From JAVBOW01 sp031551595 (lineage in GTDB: Bacteria > Bacteroidota > Bacteroidia > Bacteroidales > Rikenellaceae), in contig JAVBNK010000010.1 of assembly GCA_031551595.1 (NCBI GenBank), positions 1 through 15,646 of the forward strand: a stretch of 15,646 nucleotides of DNA. The letters are read 5' to 3'. The notes under the pieces are model-generated. The model ran no database searches and was not told the DNA's origin. It worked only from the letters and a program-made list of their open reading frames with translations. The translations under genes and the position numbers were made by a program. Of this stretch, positions 14,664 to 15,646 are shown one piece after another; the first letter of the stretch is position 1; each line of letters begins with the position of its first letter.

Positions 14664-15574
14664 CGTAGAGTCAGTGATAAGGTATTTCTGGAAAAGCGGT
14701 AGAATACGCCGAGCGGGAGGGCTTTTTGTGAGCGGTCGGCGAGGTAGAGTTCGCCGAACTCTTCGCCCGGGCAGGGGCCGAGGGTTTGGTTGACAAGCCC
14801 TTTGGCGAGCAACGCCGACAGTCCCATCGAATAAAGGTTCAGCACCAGGAAACCGTGCTGCGGGTCGATCAGGCGTGCGCATTCGCGCAATAACGCGGGC
14901 AGTCCCTCTTCGAGGATCCACCTTTCGCCGTCGGGGCCGCGGCCGTAGGCCGGGGGGTCGAGGACGATACCGTGATAAAGATTACCGCGGCGGGCTTCGC
15001 GCGCGGCGAATTTGAGGGCGTCGTCCACGATCCACCGCACGCCGTCCAGTCCGCTGGCCTCCATGTTTTCACGCGCCCAGGCGACCACCTGCCTGACCGA
15101 ATCGACATGGGTGACATCGGCCCCTGCGGCCCGTGCGGCGAGGGTCGCGCCCCCCGTGTAAGCGAACAGGTTGAGCACGCGCGGGGTCGTGCCACCGGCG
15201 GCGATATGGCGCACCTGCGAATAGATATAGTCCCAGTTCTCGGCCTGCTCGGGAAATACGCCCACATGTTTGAACGAGGTGAGCCCCATGCGCATACGTA
15301 TCGATAGCCCGCTGTGCGCATAGCCGATCCACCACTGCCCGGGCATATCCTTGGCGAGCGTCCAGCGGCCGCGCTCGTCGCTGCCCCGGTCGCGCAGGAA
15401 CGAAGCGTGGGCAGCGTCCCATTCGCTCCCGGCCAGCGATTTATCCCATAACGCCTGGGGTTCGGGACGGCGGACGATCCATGCGCCGAAACGTTCCAGT
15501 TTTTCGAATCCGCCGCAGTCGATCAGTTCGTAATCGGCCCATGCGGCGGGCGAGAGCAGTTTAAGACCTTTCAT
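14660..15574 (-). CDS. Class I SAM-dependent methyltransferase, rRNA large-subunit RlmI-like
   Basis: The 304-residue cytoplasmic methyltransferase probably modifies ribosomal RNA. SAM-binding motif I is RVLNLFAYTGGATLAARAAG (132-151), with the acidic motif II in THVDSV (155-160). The catalytic DPPAYG is at 206-211, characteristic of the RlmI/RlmK-type group; this group can methylate cytosine C5 or other bases, so the exact target is unknown. It lacks the N-terminal PUA domain of E. coli RlmI and begins with a short beta-rich region (ELIDCGGFEKLERFGAW). The ATG at 15574 gives MKGLKLLSPAAW. Family homology appears to end near GVFYRF; the last residues (TLSLTLR) are encoded by an inverted-repeat arm. 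Upstream there is only TAATTTTTG, one base too long for a consensus -7. Copies of the intergenic motif flank the gene on both sides. Confidence 0.88.
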   Translation of the reverse strand: MKGLKLLSPAAWADYELIDCGGFEKLERFGAWIVRRPEPQALWDKSLAGSEWDAAHASFLRDRGSDERGRWTLAKDMPGQWWIGYAHSGLSIRMRMGLTSFKHVGVFPEQAENWDYIYSQVRHIAAGGTTPRVLNLFAYTGGATLAARAAGADVTHVDSVRQVVAWARENMEASGLDGVRWIVDDALKFAAREARRGNLYHGIVLDPPAYGRGPDGERWILEEGLPALLRECARLIDPQHGFLVLNLYSMGLSALLAKGLVNQTLGPCPGEEFGELYLADRSQKALPLGVFYRFSRNTLSLTLR

Positions 15575-15612
15575 CAGGAAACTTATCTGTCAAAAATTAT
15601 AATGTACTTAAT

Positions 15613-15640
15613 TAACGTGAGTTCGATGAATTCGCCGAAC
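15613..15640 (+). repeat. Intergenic motif copy 4
   Basis: This copy is 26/28 identical to 14417-14444 in direct orientation. With that copy it brackets the methyltransferase gene as a unit of about 1.2 kb. It lies 39 bp upstream of the methyltransferase ATG and may continue past the window edge. Confidence 0.75.
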
Positions 15641-15646
15641 GACAAG

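Larger units (their letters stand above)
14368..14678. repeat. 17/18-bp terminal-like inverted repeat enclosing the tamL/methyltransferase gap
   Basis: ATCACTGACTTTACGTTA at 14368-14385 is complementary to TAACGTAGAGTCAGTGAT at 14661-14678 except for one position. The arms enclose 275 bp. The right arm is coding: it supplies the last six methyltransferase codons after the Thr of SRNT, the stop codon overlapping its edge. Confidence 0.75.

Noticed and set aside
14368..14678. Invertible promoter (phase-variation switch)
   Set aside because: The flanking genes converge on the region, no TAnnTTTG box lies between the arms on either strand, and no invertase gene is nearby. An inverton remains possible only if read data show inversion.

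Overview
The window looks like chromosomal DNA of a high-GC Bacteroidales bacterium, most likely Alistipes or a close Rikenellaceae relative. This is inferred from several things seen together. Promoter cores match the Bacteroidetes TAnnTTTG pattern with an upstream TTG-like element, and most starts lack a clear Shine-Dalgarno sequence. SecD is the long form typical of Bacteroidetes SecDF fusions. A TamL-type Omp85 lipoprotein, abundant lipoproteins and a TAWG/NWA-type lipoprotein module are present. The genus is not proven by anything read here.

Layout. From 1 to about 11120 all nine genes lie on the minus strand, mostly as single-gene units, most of them ending in a clear intrinsic terminator. 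In coordinate order they are SecD(F) (cut by the left edge), an AI-2E/PerM family membrane protein, an AqpZ-like aquaporin, a monofunctional aspartate kinase, a lipoprotein prolyl oligopeptidase, a lipoprotein with an internally duplicated beta-rich module, a PAS-LuxR regulator, an alpha/beta hydrolase and a 66-residue charged protein. At 11121-11251 the direction diverges. A nitroreductase and tamL form a tight plus-strand pair (5-bp gap). They converge on a minus-strand class I SAM-dependent rRNA-type methyltransferase at the right end.

The genes are mostly housekeeping and envelope functions: protein export (SecDF), outer-membrane assembly (TamL), water flux (aquaporin), entry to aspartate-family amino acids (aspartate kinase) and periplasmic or surface peptide cleavage (prolyl oligopeptidase). 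Only the nitroreductase-tamL pair is clearly an operon. The PAS-LuxR regulator next to the duplicated-module lipoprotein is a possible regulator-target pair.

No CRISPR array, phage, transposase, toxin-antitoxin or biosynthetic cluster was seen. The least ordinary DNA is non-coding. (1) The 301-bp gap between tamL and the methyltransferase is packed with nested dyads and is bounded by a 17/18-bp inverted repeat; the right arm is the last codons of the methyltransferase. A motif family (core GTGrGTyCGAyGAATT) occurs four times around the methyltransferase gene. (2) GC-rich leaders of the AI-2E gene and the hydrolase gene share an exact 18-bp string in the same orientation, which suggests a dispersed intergenic element. 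(3) The aspartate kinase leader holds a strong nested hairpin followed by a T-tract, either an attenuator or a back-up terminator.
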